DNA of 64,000 bases. Origin: Glandiceps talaboti (lineage: Eukaryota > Hemichordata > Enteropneusta > Spengelidae). The DNA is taken from NCBI RefSeq assembly GCF_964340395.1, contig NC_135565.1, forward strand, positions 12,240,242-12,304,241. Direction: 5' to 3'. Of this stretch, positions 24,465 through 36,659 are shown piece after piece (position 1 is the first letter of the stretch; the number at the start of each line of letters is the position of its first letter). The notes beneath the pieces were generated by a model, which searched no databases, was not told where the DNA came from, and saw nothing but the letters and a program-made list of their open reading frames with translations. The position numbers were made by a program, and so were the translations under genes.

Positions 24465-25076
24465 AGGATCTAAATTGCAATATTTACAAGATGTGCTAAA
24501 ATGCTGATAACCTTAGAATTATATAATCCTTCCAAATTTCAATATACATTGCCCACAAATACATGTACACTCTGTATGATATAAATATAATACTGATGGG
24601 GATGTTATCTCTACTCCTCATACTCGGCACACTACCATCTGATTCTCGTTAGCAAACACCCATATTGTATAAATAATATGATATATTATACCATTATTCC
24701 TCATAATTTCAAAAGAATTTATCACGGTTCAATGAGGATAGCTTGTATTAATTTCACTGATGAATAATTTAGAAAAAAGGTCGATTATTCTATCGTGACC
24801 TCTAAATTAATCATAAGAAAAATGATTACTTGTACAACATTGGAGATACATGTCCTAAGAAATATTTTAATTACCCTAATTATTGGCAATAAAATGATTC
24901 TAGGTCATTCGATATTACACAGGCTATTAGTTATACTCAAGGGAGCTTCAGTCATTTTCTACCCGGATTATGACCAGCTATAAGATCTTCTTAAGCATTG
25001 CTTAAGATGAAAGATTTTAAATATATTTTGCCATTACTTTGCTAATCAAAAGGAAACTCTGGTTTCTTGTCAAATT
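24465..25076. other. AT-rich DNA, no feature recognised
   Basis: Nothing that I can annotate. Confidence 0.35.
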
Positions 25077-25696
25077 ATAGGAGAAATGATAGTAGCTTGG
25101 GTTTTTTTCATTCATGGGATAAGATGTTTTTGACCCAAACAGATAAACACATTTCAATTCCAGTCTTACAGTCAATGATACACAACATACAGTCAGCAGG
25201 ATTCTTTGTCCAATCACACCGAAAAGTGACAAGCATTGCTATTCTTCTGCAGTGTAGTACAAACAGGCTTCTGCTGAAAAAATTACACAAAGACTTGATG
25301 ATATCAATGGCTTTAAATGTTTCTTTCCAGCTGACAATCAACATAGGGTTGTTGGTGGCTGAGTGGTTAAACCACTTGCCTCTTACCACTTCGGTCGGGG
25401 TTCGAACCCCATTCAGGGTTCGGTTAAATTGACCACGCTGTAAGTAACAACGCAGGTTTTCCCCGGGTACTCCGGTTTCCTCCTGCATTAACACTGAACC
25501 CATGAGGTATGGCCCTCACTGGACTTCTTGGGAGACAAGTGTTTATATGCTTAAAGAACTATCCAGTATAAATAAAGATTATTATGATTATTATTATCTG
25601 TAAAATTGTTTCTTTTGTACATTTGAAGTTGTCTGAGTATGTGTAAAAAATGTCACGTCACGAGTGCAACACTAAGGCAACATCATTTCTCCTGTA
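25077..25696. mobile_element. Inverted-repeat family E, copy 2, carrying a SINE
   Basis: The left end TATAGGAGAAATGATAGTAG pairs with the right end ATCATTTCTCCTGTA. The interior matches copy 3: AAGCATTGCTATTCTTCTGCA versus AAGCATTGTTATTCTTTCAC, and GACTTGATGATATCAATGGC versus GACTTGATGATTTTAATGGC. Without the 250-bp SINE (25,349-25,598) it is about 370 bp, in line with the other copies. Open frames 25,067-25,503 run across these elements and are not genes. Confidence 0.75.
25349..25598 (+). mobile_element. tRNA-derived SINE, best copy
   Basis: The head has a near-consensus RNA polymerase III A box (TGGCTGAGTGGTTAAACC) and B box (GGTTCGAACCC, within about 25,399-25,412), as in Leu/Ser-type tRNAs. 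A body follows with GCAGGTTTTCCCCGGGTACT and CCGGTTTCCTCCTGCATTAA, then an A/T-rich tail of ATT/TTA triplets. This is the structure of a Pol III SINE copied by a partner LINE. An antisense relative is at 6,598-6,806. The inserted position interrupts family E copy 2. Confidence 0.85.
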
Positions 25697-26424
25697 ACCT
25701 AGTGTAAGACAAATACCAAACTGAAACACGGAGGAATATTATGTTGTTTTGACATTTATCTTCATTTTCCTCAAACATTTTCAATGCATATTACCAACAG
25801 TCAGAGAGAAAAGTAACTTGTGAATCAGTCATCTTTTTCATCTCCTTTCTAACTCTAAGCGCCACTGAACATTGTTTTCTTTGGATATTTGGCGCTATAT
25901 AAATTTATTAGATAGATATTAGATAGATAATAAACACTTTGATATCTGCTAGACATGATAGAATGCTTGGTTTCATTCATTCTCACTTATCAGTACGGAC
26001 TTGTATGAACCATTTTCAATTTACAAAAGTACAATCAGTAAATACTTTCATATGGCCTACATCTAAAAAAAAATGTTTTCTTTTTTAATAAAACCATAAG
26101 AGAATGCAATGCAATCCTATAGGCCTAAATCATGTAATGCAGTTATACAGTAAACCGTGTTATTATGTTCAAATAATGTAAAAACAAACACCATAAGCAT
26201 AACTTTGAGTACAAATACACATTTTCAGATGTCATAAAACTATACTACTACCTTCTAATGCAGTAAATGATATCTGTTGCCTCAAGCAAAGTGGTACAAT
26301 TATATTGAAATGTAGCTGATATTGCCCTTAGCGACCAATTAATCCCTGCTAAAATTGCTATGATAACAACCAATATCATATATTCTTTCCATTAATACTA
26401 TTTTGGCCAATTATTTTTTTTAAA
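25697..26424. other. SINE/LINE 3' tail fragment, otherwise nothing
   Basis: At 25,845-25,935 CTAAGCGCCACTGAAC … TTGGCGCTATATAAATTTAT followed by AGATAGAT units looks like the 3' terminal segment of a retroposon: the GCGCTATATAAA ending is shared in form with the SINE at 54.2 kb. Nothing else is recognisable. Confidence 0.4.
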
Positions 26425-26575
26425 GGTGGTACGAGGCTAAAATCTACCTGAATACCCATCATTTTCCTCAACAAAGTTATAGTATAATACATGGAAGTAT
26501 TAAAATTATGCCAATTTTACCACACTTTCTCCTTGTGTTACTTGGATTACTGGACGTTAGGAAATACGATGTTGT
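26425..26575 (+). repeat. Dispersed repeat family C, copy 3 (decayed)
   Basis: This carries AGGTGGTACGAGGCTAAAAT, CTACCTGAATACCCATCATT and CCAATTTTACCACACTTTCT in family order. It is the most diverged of the five copies. Confidence 0.5.
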
Positions 26576-27529
26576 AACATCAAGATATTCAAATGTGCTA
26601 TTGGCTCACTATTGTTTGTTTTGCCTCTTTAGTTCCGCTGTCCTATTTTCTGCATCACTGCATGGAAAAAGAGTTGATACCATACATGTATAGCTAATTA
26701 GTAGCGTTTAATATCATTAACAATATTAGCTACATTAGTCAGTCTTGCAGATCCAATCACCTTTATTGAAGTCATTATTTTAAAAACTGGCCAGTTTGGT
26801 GTGTTTGGTTGTGTACTAAAACTTTCTATACACCTTTACCCACATTTGAATGAAATACACAATAGATTGATAGAGTCTCAAAGTCTGAAAGGTGCAGTTT
26901 TTGCTGCTTTCATATCACTTGGACTTAAGCTTACAAGGATGAACCAAGTCGGGGACCAATTTGTTTTGAAATAATGAAAGACATTTGGAGTTCATCACCT
27001 TGTTTTCATGGAAATTGACAATCTTTCATTATTTTGAAGTATTTGGTAGCCATATTGGATTTGGTGGCCATATTGGATTCTAAAATGACTTAATTTTGGT
27101 ACGACATTGATCTGTTTGTTTTTTTTTAATTGCGATGATTTTTTCTCACCATGATTTTAACAGAGAATATGAGTTGAAATCGTCATGAACAAGGTAACAG
27201 TAAAAGTTTTAAAACTTTATTTAAGAGCTGCATGCTATATGTTGAAATGGCACAAGATGAGTTGAAAAAACATCATACAAATGTGTACAGAAAATCTAGA
27301 TTAAATTATTCTAGTATAATGTATTCATCTATTATACAACAATTGTCTTCCAGCACTGTTAGAATAGTTGATTGCAGAGAAGCCATTTCTGTGAGTTTTT
27401 ATGCACATAATGAATCACATCAACAGATTGCATATAAGTTTTATCTTAACAATAGGTTTATGTTCAGTCAATTGCAATTGTGGTTATTAAGTGCAGCTTC
27501 TTCAAATTGAATATTGTGAGTACCTTTAC
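26576..27529. other. AT-rich DNA, no feature recognised
   Basis: A small direct repeat GTGGCCATATTGGATT / GTAGCCATATTGGATT occurs at about 27,046-27,080. A 92-codon plus-strand frame ends at 27,510 without any motif. Confidence 0.35.
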
Positions 27530-27859
27530 AGTGGCCATATTGATGAGGATTGGGTATTTATTTTGGATTTTTAAATTTATAAAACAATTTTATCATAGCT
27601 TTCTATGTGAAAAATGAATGTTAAATAACACATAGACCAAGTCTGTGTACATGACAAACACCAAAAAATAATTTAAAAAGTTTGTTTTTGTACATACAAT
27701 AACAACCATTTTACACCTTTATCAGTCTTTTGCAATTTATTGAGTTACAAACAATGTTGTTTCACATTGATTTGTCGAGTAGGAATGAAGCCGTGATAAA
27801 ATTGGTTTATTAATTAAAAAATCCAAAATAAATATCAACTCCTCATCCATATGTCCACT
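27530..27859. mobile_element. Palindromic MITE family A, full copy 2
   Basis: A 330-bp element with ends AGTGGCCATATTGATGAGG and CCATATGTCCACT, whose two halves are reverse complements (AAATTTATAAAACAATTTTA versus TAAAATTGGTTTATTAATT; AACACATTG-type inner arms). It is flanked by TTAC and TTAA, consistent with a decayed TTAA duplication. Confidence 0.85.
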
Positions 27860-29429
27860 TTAAAATATGCAGCTAAATCTATATCTAAAATGTATAATCT
27901 CAGCTTGTTCTCTTTAAAGCAATTTCTTCAAAGCAGAGCGTTTGGTAACTATATTACACCTGATAGTATCAACGTTACAGGATAATCTCACCTGATGGCT
28001 TCTATTACTTAATGGACTTCCTCTATCTTGCTGCTGATTGTTTCTTGTCCAACCATTTAAATCTAATCTAATCTACAATTCAAAGAAGTTGGCATCATTG
28101 CTTTTAGATTAATGGATGTATACAACCAAACAACCAGACAGACTGAAACTGCTGGGAGCACCTATCTTGTGTAATACCTCCTGCTGCTTCACTAGACTAA
28201 TTGTTACATGTATATGACTTAAATTGATAGATTCTCAATTGTCATTAAACACATGTAAACTTTATGCAAATTCCTCTTATTCAGGATGTGTTGGACAGAT
28301 GATTCATGTCGACATGATTTCATAATTACGTTTAGAACCAACAATGATTTATTGAATTAGATACAATATCACACATTTCAAATGGTGCCACTAGGTTTAA
28401 ACATTCCCCACGATACATACTGAAATGAATATCCGTGACAATAAATCAAATGTACATTATCAATTTCTAATTTATAAGGCCATAAAATGAGACAAGGTTC
28501 CAATAATTTATGATGAAATGTTACAGATAACCAGGAGGCAATATTACAGAGTACTGTCTTGTTTCCATGGTAACAATATCGACCCACTTTCTGTAAAAAG
28601 CCAATTATTTCACTGCTCTAGGCATGATGAAGAACATGGCACCTACTCGATACATATATTCGAAATAAGAAATGTGTAAACCGTTAAAAATTAAACAAAT
28701 TTTATGTCCGACTCCACTTCCTCAGTTCCTGACTTAAGATAAACATTTTGCATGACAGGATAGTTACTAATTATATTTATTTAAATTATTTTACCAGACG
28801 TATTTCCTTATTGCTCACAGATAAAGGTTAAAGTTAGTTTTCTGAAAAATTTCCATAAATAAAGAAATGTTCAAATTATTTTTTTTTGAAAAATGGTGAA
28901 AATTGTATCATTAAATCATTAGAATAGATATTCAATTGATTGATCATCAAGCAAGAAAGCTCATTTTGCAATTAAAAAATTGTAAATATTGCAAATCTCA
29001 TAGTACACGTGTGAAGTCCATAGAAATAGCATCAGCCAGAAGTTTGATAATTTGAAAGAACCCCATGACATGCTAGTGCAAGTTTAGGGTACGTACTCTG
29101 GGTGTTTTCAAGAGTGCTTGTAGTGTTCTCTGTGGACATGTGAATCAAGTGAAAGTGCAGCAGAAAACATTGCAAAGCTCAAGTGCAAATAGTCCTGAGT
29201 AGTATACCCACACTGGAACTCGCTTGGAATCGGGTCCTATTATCATGTTTATCGGAAATGGTAAATTTCTATAAAAATGACACTTCCGAGTTTCTACACT
29301 TGCATGTACAAAAAAAACCAATAGTATCCTCCTCCTTTGTAAAAAATTGTGAAAAATTGAAATTTAAAATTAATTATGCTATGCATGACCCAAGTTGAAC
29401 AAAAAATATGGAATATATACTCTGGTCTT
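27860..29429. other. AT-rich DNA, no feature recognised
   Basis: Short frames on both strands lack motifs. Nothing that I can annotate. Confidence 0.35.
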
Positions 29430-29700
29430 TCTACATCAGAACACACACACACGCGTGTACATCACTGGTTTTGCTGTGTTTGGAATATGAGTCAAAACGT
29501 TCAAAATTGCCAAACTTTCCCTGATTTGTCTTTGATATATTACTGGTACTGGTATAATTATGTTATTCCCAATATTTTTCCACCCAGAAAATTTGTGTGA
29601 CCTAAGGGTTTTGTCACTATTCACTCATATAGTGACTCGTATTGACAAAGGCCCCTTAGGTAACTCGTATTTCCATTGGCTGAAAGAAGAAAAATATAAC
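29430..29700 (+). repeat. Dispersed repeat family B, copy 2
   Basis: This aligns with the complement of 1,080-1,335 (see the shared 18-mer at 29,495-29,512), including TATTACTGGTACTGGTATAA, TATTGACAAAGGCCCCTTAG and TTTCCATTGGCTGAAAGAAG. Frames at 29,376-29,624 lie inside it and are not genes. Confidence 0.6.
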
Positions 29701-29889
29701 ATCTAATTGCACCAACTGCTGCACATGTATATTTCCATAATGTTACTCGTTTCTGAACAACAAATTATCGCCATTATTATAAAATATATTGAACTATTTG
29801 ACATGCATATGTCAAAGGATAAGTTGAAAGAATATTGTTTATTGGTATCCTGTTTCCAGCATCAATGCAATGTTTTTGCTACAGACAGT

Positions 29890-30035
29890 AAGTAGGTAAA
29901 GTCTACTGGCGGTTCCCATGTCATTTTACCCGGGTTCCCAAACAAAATTACCATAGACTCTATTTGGGGAAAAACACTGCCATTTTTATCCCTTTCTCCC
30001 TTTCTGCTATTGGGGTTCCCCAACCTTCACAAAAA
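29890..30035 (+). repeat. Dispersed repeat family C, copy 4
   Basis: A well preserved copy: TTTTACCCGGGTTCCCAAAC, TTACCATAGACTCTATTTGG, CTGCCATTTTTATCCCTTTC and TTGGGGTTCCCCAACCTTCA match copy 1 closely. Confidence 0.65.
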
Positions 30036-30944
30036 CACTTCAACGATTAGGTGCACTTTGAAATTTTGATACATGATTATTGCAAAATATTACACTATTC
30101 ATAGATAAATATTACAATATTCATAGACAAAAATATTCGGTATCATCATAAGATGTTTCAGAATTTGTTGATACAATACACATAAAATTATCAATAAATT
30201 GATATAGAATAAAAAACTAAATTCTTTTACTTTTATCAAATATTTATATATGATGTAAACTATGATGAAAACTGTAGTGGTCACACCACTATGATCTGCC
30301 ATGAAAAAACATGATTGTAAACGCATTAAAATACTACCAGACACCCAGCACAACATCTCACATTAGAAATATATTTTTATCAACTTATCAACATCTCAGT
30401 AGTAAATACAAAAGCTGTTATCATTGAAAGAGTGAAAGTTTTCCATCGAAATTTGGTTAGATGTGCGAAAATGAAATGCTGCAATCACATTGATGACAGA
30501 CCCCCTCCCCCCCCCTCCCCACATGAACAAAGTTCACTTATTGAGCTCGTATGACATTGTGTAATAATCACTAAGGTAGTTTGTGCCTTGGAAATAAAAT
30601 AAATGTTCATGAAAACACCTATCGAATTTTTTGGAATAGGGGTCAAAATGCAAAGTTTAAACACCAAATGGCTACTAAATATTATGTTATTGGAAAATAC
30701 AATATTGTTGATTTCCTTCAAATAGAACAAAAGAGTGGACCCCAAAGTTTCTTTTATTACTTCAAAAGGACCAAGAACAAGCTTTCATTTGGCAGAGTTT
30801 GGAAATATTTGAATTATACATGTGGTTTCGGGGGAATTGGTTCAACTTCCTTAGGGTGATTTAAGAACACTCTAGAGACTTGTAAATTGTTCCATCCTAC
30901 CACAGGTAGTTGATGTCATTTAAAAATACCCCCAATGGTGCTGT
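30036..30944. other. No gene recognised; C-rich tract
   Basis: A C-rich tract of 20 bases (30,501-30,520) interrupted by T is the only feature. Flanking frames are unremarkable. Confidence 0.35.
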
Positions 30945-31583
30945 AGCACCAATGTAGTTGGCTGTTGGTATGGGCGTGGTCCTGTTGCTAGGCATAATTG
31001 CATATATTTTTAAAATATTGATTTACTTACCTACCCAACCCTGTTGTTATCTTTGTAATATGCATCATCATTTCACTATTGCTTATTGCTATGGGTGTGG
31101 CCATGGTTGCTAGGACCATTATAACTACAGAATAACACCTCCAGAAATATCCCCACCAAGTTTCAACTCCATTCACCAGTTTCAATTGACCAAAATTGAG
31201 AGATTTTTAGACCTAATTTGCATATTGCTGATGGGATCATTACGATGTGAATACAGCTTCATCTACACATCCCTAGATGCATCCCCATTAAATTCCTTCC
31301 TAATCAGCTTGAGAATTTTTGAATTATAGATTTTTGACACATTTTTAGACCTAATTTGCATATCACTGATAGGATCATCATGTTGTGAATAATTCTTAAT
31401 CTAAACACCCCTAAGAATGTTCCCATAACATTTCAACCCGACACATTTTATACTTAATTTGCATATCAAAGATGGGATCATTATGTCATGAAAAAATACC
31501 AAGGCAATTGGCCTGGTTGTTTTTGAGTTTAAGTTGCACACACACACAAACACACACACACACACACAGACAGACAGACAGAT
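30945..31583. repeat. Diverged repeat with AATTTGCATAT units and CA/CAGA tail
   Basis: The block AGACCTAATTTGCATAT followed by GATGGGATCATTA-type text is repeated with divergence near 31,210, 31,353 and 31,457, spaced 100-145 bp, and GGTGTGGCCATGGTTGCTAG echoes GGGCGTGGTCCTGTTGCTAG upstream. The array ends in TTTTTGAGTTTAAGTTG, (CA)n and (CAGA)n (31,536-31,583). A microsatellite at the end of a diverged repeat block suggests a mobile element with a simple-repeat tail. No coding frame. Confidence 0.6.
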
Positions 31584-32830
31584 GGTCAGACATCGCACTA
31601 TGCCTACAGCACTACTGAACCTTATCAGTTCCGTTGTGCTAAATATTATTATTACACTGTTTAAAACCAATTCTTTTGCAAGTAAATATAACAAGCTAAC
31701 TCTTGCAGTGGTAAAACTTGCAGCGGTTAAATGTCTATACCTTGCACACTAATTTTGTGAGAAACCCAGACACAAAGGGTATCTCATGCCGGAACAAAAA
31801 TAGAATCTATGTATTTTGTATGTTTTTTTTCTAGATTGGTCCTTGTAATATCAGTGTAACTCAAAACTTGGAAACTACATGACTAGCTTGTTAGATTAAT
31901 ATCTTTAAAAAACTATATATTATTATATATCACCATGTCAACACAGTACATGTATACTTTAGTCAACTATTTCCCTGGGAACTTCAAAACAGACATTTGT
32001 ACATGAAATTTAATAATGATCCATAACAAGCAAGATGACATGGTACAAGATATGGCAAGGTATTAGTTATTTATCATGACATGAGTTGTAAGGCTACACT
32101 TTCCAATGAATAACTCTCATCATCAAACTGTCATTTCAGTTGACCTTTGACCTGATCACTATCAATTTTCTTGTTAAAGGGATGAAATAAGAGGATTCCT
32201 AATGAAGTGTATAGATAGGTCATTTGATGTTGTTGATATGTTTAATCAGAGACACTTGTCATTTCTGTTTCGGGTTTCTTGAAATAAAAGTTGAGCATAA
32301 GAAGGAAGTTTAGATAAAAGTTAAAGCTTTAACAAAAAAAAGTAATGTTTTATTTCTGTGTCTCGAAACATTTATTCATTTCAGACATATAGCTGACTTG
32401 TTGGTGAAGACACGGTTGATAAGAACCTTGTCATCTGTCTTTAAGATTTCTTCAAGTGCTGTTAAATGAAAGTTACAAAATTAAAAGTTGCATATTAAAC
32501 TAGAACAAAACCTAAAGATTTGCATAAGTACCAGTAGCAATGTTTTATTACATTATGCGTCACAGCAGTATATCAACTCAGTGAGTATTGATAGGTAACT
32601 TGTCTGGTGATGTTTGATCTCCCCCCCCCCCCCCACCACACACACACACACTCATTAGTCACGTTAAGAATGACCAGGTTAGTCAACAAGCTTAACTCAC
32701 TGCTTGAGATATCTATCAAGTGCTGTTAAATAAAAGTTGAGAAATAAAAAAGACATAACACTATTCTGTATAAGTAACACAGTTCACTTCAAAGCCTCAG
32801 CATATATTACGTACTTATAGAATTTTCAAG
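31584..32830. other. No gene recognised; C15 and CA tracts
   Basis: A poly-C run (32,620-32,634) is followed by a short CA repeat to about 32,651. Nothing else. Confidence 0.4.
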
Positions 32831-33235
32831 AATAAATTGAAGTTTGAAGACTACTTAAGTAATTACTGTATTAGATTTTACACTACGTAAAAATTTGTCA
32901 AAATTTAGATTAAGTGATCATAATTTGGGTACAGACAATAGGAAGAAAAAGTAAACCAAGATTACTTTTAAATGAAAGAATTTGTCACAGATGCAATAAT
33001 AATGAAATAGATGATGAGTTTCACTTATTATTTTCATGTAAGGCACACAAACCTGAAAGAATTAGATTGTTCCAAAATTGTAATTTTACTACTTTTTTCA
33101 CAATATCACAAAAAGAATCAATCTTAAAAATGATAATGAAACACAATTATCTTGTAGCAGATTATTTTGTTATAGTGACATAAGGTAATAAAATACCTCT
33201 CAGCCCATCAGGCTTATACATGTAAGCCACCTTGA
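32831..33235 (+). pseudogene. Broken LINE reverse-transcriptase C-terminus
   Basis: Conceptual translation gives, in one frame (about 32,875-32,940), RKNLSKFRLSDHNL and, after a frame change, GRKSKPRLLLNERICHRC, NNNEIDDEFHLLFSC and KAHKPERIRLF (about 32,940-33,070). The order (K)FRLSDHNL, GR-K, C-x2-C, E-DEFH and C is typical of the C-terminal zinc-knuckle-like segment of non-LTR retrotransposon ORF2. At least one frameshift near 32,935 and another upstream show it is dead. A 3' untranslated-like stretch (CCCATCAGGCTTATACATGT) follows. The reverse transcriptase core and endonuclease are absent: a 5'-truncated insertion. Confidence 0.75.
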
Positions 33236-33539
33236 ACAAAAAAATGAAACACTGACAATATTGAGAGGTTACAGTGAAAAAAAAGGTAAAAAAGAGACAT
33301 AGATCCTACATAAATGTAAACCTAGTAAAAGGTTTTGAATGAGGAACAAGTTTTATCAGTGTCTCCAATGGCATAATGTTTGGTAATTCAAAAAGGCAAG
33401 TATTGATGGGTCATTAGACATACCATGTTGCGACAAATTTATTTCAGTGTTTCATTAGTCAATCATTTGGGCAAATAAAGATATATCAGTGATGCAGATA
33501 ATAGCTGCTTACCAGTAATAATGACTGGCTATAGCAGCT

Positions 33540-33965
33540 GTGTGACCTTGGGCTGGGAGAGGGGGGGGGAGCTACTCCCCTTATTTGAGAATACATATAT
33601 GTTCCACCCTCTGGGGTGTGTTTTCTAGCCCTTTGCTCTAAAAGGGGGTCTGTTGTTTTTTTCGAGCAGAAGAGTCTAAAACAGGGCCTATTTTGCATTA
33701 TTTCAGTTTTGCTTGGACTAAATTGTGGTCCATTGTCCTATTACCAAAATACAGCTGCCATTTATTGCCCCAAAATGTTACTTCCTTCAAGGAAAATGTA
33801 TTTAGGTCTAAACTTTCCTCTCTTAAAAACCTGTAATGGTCTAATATGGGGTATTGATTTGTGGTCAAAGTGGGTGGAAAATGGGGCCTGGGGTTTCCAG
33901 CAGTGGCCACATACCCTTACCAGAGCTGGCCACTGGTATCACCCTCAGGGGTGTGACCATCTATA
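33540..33965 (+). repeat. Diverged dispersed repeat, G-rich start
   Basis: The segment starts GGGAGCTACTCCCCTTATTT and alternates lines such as CTCTAAAAGGGGGTCTGTTG, GAGTCTAAAACAGGGCC and AATATGGGGTATTGATTTGT. This 'short phrase, then GGGT' texture is like an ancient repeat I associate with several invertebrate genomes, but I cannot confirm it. Overlapping open frames on both strands have no motif and I treat them as by-products. Confidence 0.35.
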
Positions 33966-34085
33966 AAATTTGGGAAAGTACATCTGCATGATCTGTACTC
34001 ATTGAAACTCAATACAGATCAGTTGTTGATTTAGAAGTGAAAGGTGTAACGACAGTTCAGAAGTTAACATACATATCATTCTAGT

Positions 34086-34475
34086 TAAATGTGGAATGCC
34101 ATTCAAGGAAAACATGGTATTTTCATAAGTCTAGGAAAACAAGATATTTTCAAAAGTCTAGGAAAACAAGCTATTTTCATAAGTCTTTGGGTTTTGGAAA
34201 GTCATTTTAGGATTTTACATCAAGTAATATTTGCTTGGTAATGTTAAGGAACACAAAATTGAAACTCTTTTTCACCTCTATCATTCTTTCAGGGATGTGG
34301 CATTGCCTCATGAATATTCATGAATATTCAGTGGATCTAATGAATAATTACATCTGCTAACACCCATGATGCAATGGTGTTCCACTAAAAGAATTCATGT
34401 GAAAAAAAGTTTCAAGTTTGTGTTTCTTGGCAACAAAGCAAAAATTATTTGGTGAAATCATGAAATAGCTTCTGA
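34086..34475. mobile_element. Decayed relative of the 19.8-kb palindromic MITE
   Basis: The left side GTGGAATGCCATTCAAGGAAA and interior segments (GTCATTTTAGGATTTTACATCA; TGATGCAATGGTGTTCC; AAAATTATTTGGTGAAATCAT) follow the order of the element at 19,797. A TGAATATTCATGAATATTCA block sits at its centre. The right end is not clear, and there is a local duplication of GGAAAACAAG(A/C)TATTTTCA on the left. Confidence 0.55.
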
Positions 34476-36655
34476 TTCACTATTTCAACCTTCGATTCAA
34501 AATCAACAAGGAATAAATCAAATTCTTCCAATAAAACTACGAAAAATCAACAACGCCAACAAATACCGAGCAACAGCCACTCTTTATTCAAAATTTGATC
34601 ACGCAGATTATATACCTAAACCTGTAGCTTACACCGTAACAGTCTGCACATCGTAACATATTGGTAAATCTATTAAAATAGGATTAGTGCAAAGGTGCTG
34701 TTTATATCTGAATAGTCGCGAGTAACAGTAACAGCTGAAGCATGGAAAATATATTTCAAAAAGTATTATATCGCATACTATTACTGTAATCTCATATAGA
34801 TTAAATTTTCAAATGTTTGAATTTGTCTTTTTCACACAAATAACATATACTCTCGCAGTGAATTTATTCTCGACCTAACATTCTTGTATATCTTTTCCCA
34901 AATCAGTTAAACATATAACAGGTGACTATCCTTTCAAACTGCATTTATGTAACACTTCCACATAAAGACACTAAAAAGCAATATTATTTTCATTTTAAAA
35001 TGCATTTTTTGTGTGCTCACAAACATTTTTGACTGTTTGCACAGAAACAGTCCTCGTGTGAAACAAAATGGTTTTGGTATATGCGTTAACTATATCATCG
35101 ATGGGATCATGCCTGTAGTCAAAAAAGTGGGGTTCTTTAATTGTTTCATTTTAGGTTACACAACTCTGTTTTTGAATCTTTCCATTTTTGCTCAGAGTCT
35201 GTGTAAATGAAAATAGATCATTTGGGAAGCAAACCACTTTCTGCATCATTTTCAAATCATTCCATTTTTCATGTGTGTCTGTGAATGCGGTATGTGAAAA
35301 CACTGCTAAATAGTTACATTTTCATTTGTAAACGACATTCTGTAAATGAGGCTTTAGTCTTCTTAAAAACTGTATACACAAATGATAAACTAAGCTTGGA
35401 TACCCACTATTCACCACGTTAGATAAATGTATCATTACAGTTTGTCATTCTAGGCAAAGTTTGAAAGAGGATTGTGACCAGCAGTAGTCTCCATATTGCT
35501 GAACTGACCCCTCAGTATAAATGAATGTATTATCAAAATACTTTCATATTCCTATATCTTTTGTCTTCTAAATCGTCACACATCATTGCACAATCTGAAG
35601 TTGGCACAGAGTGGGCTACCAGCTACAAATCATGACAGCCTCGTGACAAGAATTGGTAAGCTATGGATGAGAGACTGCCATTAATTTTGAGTGCTGCGGT
35701 AAATTCACACCTATTTTTATTTTACCTCTGTAATGTATCTTTAGAAAGTACATTCTCGCTAACTGTACAGGTGACTGACTGTCTCGTAATTAATTGATGT
35801 GTAATACTTACTGTCTGGGTACAAGCTTAGCTCCAGGGTTGCAGCAGCTGCACTATGCAAGCTTTTCTCTGGCAACAAGTAGTTAATATTTCCCTAGAAG
35901 TAAATCCATGCTGCGAACACTGACATCATATTCATTTTTATCCTGCATTTTTTATGAATTTAATTGTCAATTACTCGATAAATCTTCTTATCCTGGAAAA
36001 TTATTAAATGCCATAGAGCTGTGACTGAAATACTTCAAATCATTGCATTTTCATTTGCATTTTTGGCATCTCCGTGTATACATAATACAGTAGGTGAAAA
36101 CACAGCAAAATAATTGCATTTTCACTTGAAAATAACATAAGTGTAAATAAGGCCTTAGCCTTTTAAAAACGCCATACAATAATACTGAATAATGCTTTTG
36201 ATTATTTTTTCCACTTCCTTAAGTAATATATAACTTGTTCTCATTTAGTCTTTTACCTCAGAGTCAGTGCCCTCATCAATTATCTCATAAATTAAAGAAT
36301 TTGTTGATAAACAAGTAATCAAGTCTGTACTGCTTCATGATTGTTTACTTCCATTAGTAAAGTGGCAATACTTTTGCATGTGTGTACAAACAAAAGCTCC
36401 TTTGGGAGAAAGAACATTAACGATATTCAGCTGATCAGAAAGTGTTGAACTGCTTCCAGGAAAAGTTTGGATTCATTCCCATGATCTCATATTTATAGTT
36501 TTGTCTTATCACTGAAGCCATTGGGGATTATTTGAGACATTGTCTTTTTCTATAAATTTGCCACACTATTCATTTCACCTGTCGCTGAAAAACCAGCAGT
36601 ATTTGATATGGTAAGACATCTTGGTATCATGGCACTGTACTTTTATATGTATATT
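34476..36655. other. No gene; a diverged repeat pair
   Basis: Segments at about 35,250-35,390 and 36,035-36,180 are related: both read TTTCATTTG(T/C)A, GTATGTGAAAACAC(T/A)G or TAGGTGAAAACACAGCAAAA, TTGCATTTTCACTTG-like text, TGTAAATGAGGC or TGTAAATAAGGC, then TTTAAAAAC. They probably are two copies of one element. The rest, including a 65-codon frame at 35,013, shows nothing supportable. Confidence 0.4.
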
Positions 36656-36659
36656 TTAT

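Noticed and set aside
25349-25430. A functional Leu/Ser tRNA gene
   Set aside because: A and B boxes are good, but the acceptor stem and 3' end do not close, and a SINE body and tail follow.
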